A stretch of DNA of 64,000 nt from Liolophura sinensis. Lineage: Eukaryota; Mollusca; Polyplacophora; Chitonida; Chitonidae. How positions within the stretch are numbered: the stretch's first letter is position 1; each line of letters starts with the position of its first letter. The notes under the pieces were generated by a model, which did no database searches, was not told where the DNA came from, and saw only the letters and a program-made list of their open reading frames with translations. Positions 63,001 through 64,000 of this stretch are shown one piece after another. The stretch lies in assembly GCF_032854445.1 (NCBI RefSeq), contig NC_088302.1, forward strand, positions 7,371,338 to 7,435,337, read 5' to 3'. Position numbers and translations under genes: made by a program.

Positions 63001-63235
63001 AATACCATTTGTGTGGGGGGTGGGGTGAGGGGGGTGGGGGGGAGGGGAGCGCTGTCAAGGGATGTTCCATTACTCACACAATATTTCTGACTCATCAGAT
63101 ACTTCATTTATCTGATTCTTGTCACTCCAATAATTTTTTTTTTCAGGTGAACTAGAAAAGGAAGATTTATGGACAAGAAAATTTTATGAATGGTGTGATG
63201 AGTTTGAAAGATATAAAAATAGAATAAATGTTTGG
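52096..63235 (+). CDS. Sema2: Class 2 secreted semaphorin, exons 2-17 (gene span, 3' incomplete)
   Basis: Sixteen exons with GT/AG borders join without a frame break into 648 codons. Class 2 semaphorins are secreted guidance cues that bind plexins on neurons and other migrating cells. Numbering from the Asp codon split by intron 1, the sema propeller covers about residues 15-460, with the family hallmarks CGTGGYRP (exon 5), [10 protein letters not shown] (exon 6), VYFFFREEA and [14 protein letters not shown] (exons 8-9), ARLNCSIPG and YFDEIQDI (exons 9-10). A PSI knot follows (about 466-500, [12 protein letters not shown]), then an Ig-like domain (about 530-618) and a tail with [16 protein letters not shown]. 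That tail closely resembles what I remember of the post-Ig tail of insect Sema2a, which is why I choose class 2 over class 1 or 5. No membrane segment is seen. Many N-glycosylation sequons (NTS, NTT, NGT, NCS, NCT, NDT) fit an extracellular protein. The C-terminus and stop codon lie beyond the window. Confidence 0.93.
52681..52915 (+). mobile_element. SINE family 1 in intron 2
   Basis: It has the head ggggcctccgtggcagaggt, body (accaatgctgttgctgtgag) and tail ending in gataaataaataaataaa. Moderately diverged, with part of the 3' module lost (gtgtcagataaataaat). Confidence 0.92.
53005..53050 (+). CDS. Sema2: Sema2 exon 3 (46 nt)
   Basis: Acceptor CATTTTGCAG, donor GTG|GTAAG. It completes the split Lys codon and encodes [16 protein letters not shown], the continuation of blade 1. 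It exits in phase 0. Confidence 0.92.
53121..53666. repeat. 91-bp tandem repeat, 6 copies, in intron 3
   Basis: Units begin tcatctgtatgaatgaaatc at 53121, 53212, 53303, 53394, 53485 and 53576 and are almost identical. A T/C site in gcagta[t/c]tacac follows the order T-C-C-T-C-C, so the array looks like a duplicated trimer. It fills most of intron 3. Confidence 0.97.
53917..53985 (+). CDS. Sema2: Sema2 exon 4 (69 nt)
   Basis: Acceptor TTCTGTAG, donor GTG|GTGAG, phase 0 at both ends. It encodes 23 residues including [12 protein letters not shown]. The Cys pairs in the family with the DC of the next exon. Confidence 0.92.
54018..54062. repeat. (GTCT)n/(CT)n microsatellite in intron 4
   Basis: About seven tctg/gtct units pass into a CT run shortly after exon 4. 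Confidence 0.9.
54349..54465 (+). CDS. Sema2: Sema2 exon 5: CGT motif
   Basis: Acceptor TTTGCCAG, donor AAT|GTAAG, phase 0 at both ends, 39 codons. It contains [11 protein letters not shown] and [13 protein letters not shown], the semaphorin CGTxxxxP signature, with GG where NA is usual. Confidence 0.95.
54706..54808 (+). CDS. Sema2: Sema2 exon 6
   Basis: Acceptor TATTTTCAG, donor A|GTAAG, phase 0 in and phase 1 out. It encodes [19 protein letters not shown], the conserved C-P-[FY]-D-P motif of sema domains, with an N-glycosylation sequon NTT. Confidence 0.95.
54890..55690. mobile_element. Possible MITE-like insertion in intron 6
   Basis: The ends carry related AT-rich motifs in inverse orientation: ggaattaattttcgcat near 54968 and atgcgaaaattaag near 55658, with gccgattttc and gaaatcctcgaaaat further along. 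The interior is non-coding and more GC-rich. Borders and family are uncertain. Confidence 0.35.
55928..56245. repeat. Degenerate ~168-bp tandem duplication before exon 7
   Basis: Copy one (about 55928-56080: catagctcaaggcttcggca, then tgtaacaagttattaatg) and copy two (about 56095-56245: catagcttaagtcctcctcg, then tgtaacaagtagctaatg) share order and motifs throughout, ending in gaatcatt and gaatcatc. Confidence 0.7.
56269..56430 (+). CDS. Sema2: Sema2 exon 7
   Basis: Acceptor TTCTTCTAG, donor G|GTAAAG, phase 1 at both ends, 162 nt. It encodes [20 protein letters not shown] and KKDPKWLN. The short GNP..LP segment followed by an N-A-[ED]-[FY]-T-K motif is characteristic of class 2 semaphorins. 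Confidence 0.95.
57286..57410 (+). CDS. Sema2: Sema2 exon 8: YFFFRE motif
   Basis: Acceptor TATTGTAG, donor AAG|GTCAGT, phase 1 in and phase 0 out. It encodes [20 protein letters not shown] and [14 protein letters not shown], the most conserved block of the sema domain. Confidence 0.96.
57835..57943 (+). CDS. Sema2: Sema2 exon 9
   Basis: Acceptor TTTTCTCCAG, donor C|GTACGT, phase 0 in and phase 1 out. It encodes [24 protein letters not shown] and YYFDEI. It completes the RVCKNDxGG and ARLNCS motifs. The Asn of NCS is a glycosylation sequon. Confidence 0.96.
58054..58139 (+). mobile_element. SINE family 1, 3' fragment in intron 9
   Basis: cataataatgctggccgcct, then agtgaaaaatattcttgagt and an A-rich tail ending 46 nt before exon 10. 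Confidence 0.85.
58186..58243 (+). CDS. Sema2: Sema2 exon 10 (58 nt)
   Basis: Acceptor CATTGACAG, donor AG|GTAAG, phase 1 in and phase 2 out. It encodes [23 protein letters not shown] copies lie 46 nt upstream and 59 nt downstream. Skipping it would shift the frame. Confidence 0.95.
58303..58550 (+). mobile_element. SINE family 1, old full-length copy in intron 10
   Basis: Head ggggccttcatagcccagtg, B-box-like atgagttccagc, body and tail (aagtattcttgagtatcaag) are all recognisable but diverged. The terminal AAAT repeats are lost. Confidence 0.85.
58838..58857. repeat. Poly-T tract in intron 10
   Basis: A run of about 20 Ts. Upstream (about 58760-58815) sits aagtgaaaaattcttcagtg, weakly like the SINE 3' module. 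Confidence 0.8.
59039..59174 (+). CDS. Sema2: Sema2 exon 11
   Basis: Acceptor GGACTTTCAG, donor GAT|GTGAGT, phase 2 in and phase 0 out. It encodes [20 protein letters not shown] and EPNPRPGD, the conserved GSAVC..[ND]I..AF and PxPRPG blocks. Confidence 0.96.
59426..59612 (+). CDS. Sema2: Sema2 exon 12
   Basis: Acceptor ATATTTACAG, donor A|GTAAG, phase 0 in and phase 1 out, 187 nt. It encodes [16 protein letters not shown] and the strand NVFFAGS that leads into the next exon's NEGQVYQI. Confidence 0.95.
60034..60149 (+). CDS. Sema2: Sema2 exon 13
   Basis: Acceptor TTCATGTGTAG, donor GAT|GTAAGC, phase 1 in and phase 0 out. It encodes [19 protein letters not shown] and [10 protein letters not shown], the penultimate propeller blade, with a sequon NLS. 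Confidence 0.94.
60437..60660 (+). mobile_element. SINE family 1 in intron 13
   Basis: The B-box-like gcaagttcaagcccagcc, body aaggtctggcagcaacctgc and tail caagtattcttgagtattgc plus aataaataaat are visible. The A-box end is eroded. The tail ends 24 nt before the exon 14 acceptor. Confidence 0.85.
60685..60845 (+). CDS. Sema2: Sema2 exon 14: last sema strand and PSI domain
   Basis: Acceptor ATATTTTCAG, donor CA|GTACGT, phase 0 in and phase 2 out. It encodes [20 protein letters not shown], then [14 protein letters not shown]. The C..C.W spacing and the CGW core mark the cysteine-rich PSI knot that follows every sema propeller. Confidence 0.96.
61249..61346 (+). CDS. Sema2: Sema2 exon 15: PSI-Ig linker
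   Basis: Acceptor TCTATTTCAG, donor G|GTAGGT, phase 2 in and phase 1 out. It encodes [16 protein letters not shown] and [13 protein letters not shown]. It has no strong motif, but it joins exons 14 and 16 in frame and carries one Cys. Confidence 0.88.
61652..61875 (+). mobile_element. SINE family 1 in intron 15
   Basis: From gccaaggattcaggagtctt, B-box gagttcaagtcc, body gtctgtcagcaacctgcaga to a tail of aatcaaatcaaataaataaa. Part of the 3' module (gtataagtgaa) is deleted. Confidence 0.88.
62055..62321 (+). CDS. Sema2: Sema2 exon 16: Ig-like domain
   Basis: Acceptor ATTTCCACAG, donor G|GTAGGT, phase 1 at both ends as is usual for Ig exons, 267 nt. The fold reads [18 protein letters not shown], then [20 protein letters not shown], giving the B-strand Cys, C-strand Trp and the F-strand G-C-Y-S in place of the usual Y-x-C. 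The single-exon Ig after PSI is the class 2 layout. Confidence 0.94.
62300..62415. repeat. Tandem duplication across the exon 16 donor
   Basis: tatatgttacatgtacaaac (exon end) followed by gataggcagatctctacttt and tgtgtaggg recurs as tatatgttatgtgtacaaat, ggataggcagatctctgctt and tgtgtaggg from 62364. The second copy is shorter by about 12 bp and its donor GT is lost. Confidence 0.85.
62793..62871 (+). mobile_element. SINE family 1, decayed 3' fragment in intron 16
   Basis: ataagtgaaaattcctgagt and atagcaatcaaatagataaa match the family tail with several changes. The upstream gtttccttcacccgtaac fits gtttcctcccaccataat. Confidence 0.65.
63015..63048 (+). other. G-rich tract with quadruplex potential in intron 16
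   Basis: Five runs of four or more Gs separated by 1-3 nt lie on the transcribed RNA's sense strand, about 100 nt before exon 17. Confidence 0.8.
63147..63235 (+). CDS. Sema2: Sema2 exon 17: C-terminal tail, incomplete
   Basis: Acceptor TTTTTTTTTCAG, donor TGG|GTAAGT, phase 1 in and phase 0 out. It encodes [20 protein letters not shown] and NVW. The WCxEFExYK pattern is shared with the post-Ig tail of class 2 semaphorins. At least one more exon must follow beyond the window. Confidence 0.93.
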
Positions 63236-63324
63236 GTAAGTATTATAAAGTTTCTTCAATATTTGAGAGTGCATAGTGATTGACTTTATGTAAAGAATCT
63301 GCCAGTTATATGAATAAATAAATA

Positions 63325-64000
63325 GACCAGTTGTCTTGGTCATGATGAAGCAGTATTAGACCTGTTGTCTTGGTCATGATGAAGCAGTATTAGACCTGTT
63401 GTCTTGGTCATGATGAAGCAGTATTAGACCTGTTGTCTTGGTCATGATGAAGCAGTATTAGACCTGTTGTCTTGGTCATGATGAAGCGGTAATGGAGCAG
63501 TTGTCTTGGTCATGATGAAGCAGTAATAGACCTGTTGTCTTGGTCATGATGAAGCCGTATTAGACCAGTTGTCTTGGTCATGATGAATTGGTAATAGACC
63601 AGTTGCCTTGGTCATGATGAAGCAGTAATAGACCAGTTGCCTTGGTCATGATGAAGCAGTATTAGACCTGTTGTCTTGGTCATGATGAAGCAGTATTAGA
63701 CCTGTTGTCTTGGTCATGATGAAGCAGTATTAGACCTGTTGTCTTGGTCATGATGAAGTGGTAATGGAGCAGTTGCCTTGGTCATGATGAAGCAGTAATA
63801 GACCAGTTGTCTTGGTCATGATGAACCAGTATTAGACCAGTTGTCTTGGTCATGATGAAGCGGTAATGGAGCAGTTGCCTTGGTCATGATGAAGCAGTAT
63901 TAGACCTGTTGTCTTGGTCATGATGAAGTGGTAATGGACCAGCTGTCTTGGTCATGATGAAGCAGTATTAGACCTGTTGTCTTGGTCATGATGAAGTGGT
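63325..64000. repeat. 34-bp minisatellite, about 20 copies, continues past the window
   Basis: The unit gacctgttgtcttggtcatg plus atgaagcagtatta repeats from 63325 to the last base, with variants gaccag/gagcag and gtaatg/gtaata/gtatta. It lies in intron 17, 89 nt after exon 17. Confidence 0.96.

Overview
The window is invertebrate nuclear DNA, AT-rich, with one intron-rich gene surrounded by retroposon debris, small inverted-repeat elements and minisatellites. Two tRNA-headed SINE families, frequent TACATGTA/GTACATGTAC palindromes and the form of the gene suggest a spiralian marine animal such as a bivalve or other mollusc, or a brachiopod. The species cannot be fixed from the sequence. The only protein-coding gene I can support is a class 2 (secreted) semaphorin on the + strand.

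Semaphorin gene. Sixteen phase-compatible exons between 52096 and 63235 encode 648 codons: most of the sema propeller, the PSI knot, an Ig-like domain and the start of the class-2 C-terminal tail. The gene runs off the right edge. A likely first coding exon lies far upstream, ending at 10978. It has an ACCATGG start at 10845, a strongly hydrophobic signal-peptide stretch and a strong donor whose phase matches exon 2 across a 41-kb intron. As given, the signal stretch and the downstream segment are one base out of frame. This is either an assembly or allelic indel, or a sign of a different splice arrangement.

Layout. 1-10410: no recognised gene; SINE fragments, a 40-bp and a 26-bp tandem repeat, and a GC-richer stretch at 6235-7050. 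10411-10978: putative 5' exon. 10979-52095: intron 1, holding a 285-bp Tc1-like MITE with TA flanks, several SINEs with target-site duplications, a 71/59-bp higher-order minisatellite (19267-20260), a 27-bp minisatellite split by a SINE, a second MITE-like element (about 46702-47078), a foldback element (51557-51750) and a few GC/CpG-richer islands that may be regulatory. 52096-63235: exons, with introns carrying a 91-bp array, SINEs mostly in gene-sense orientation, a degenerate intronic duplication and a G-rich tract. 63325-64000: a 34-bp minisatellite in intron 17, cut by the window edge.

I found no bacterial-type system, CRISPR array, rRNA, functional tRNA or autonomous transposon gene. 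The most notable points are the out-of-frame signal-peptide exon, the higher-order minisatellite, the 3' module shared by two SINE families, and the tandem duplication across the exon 16 splice donor.
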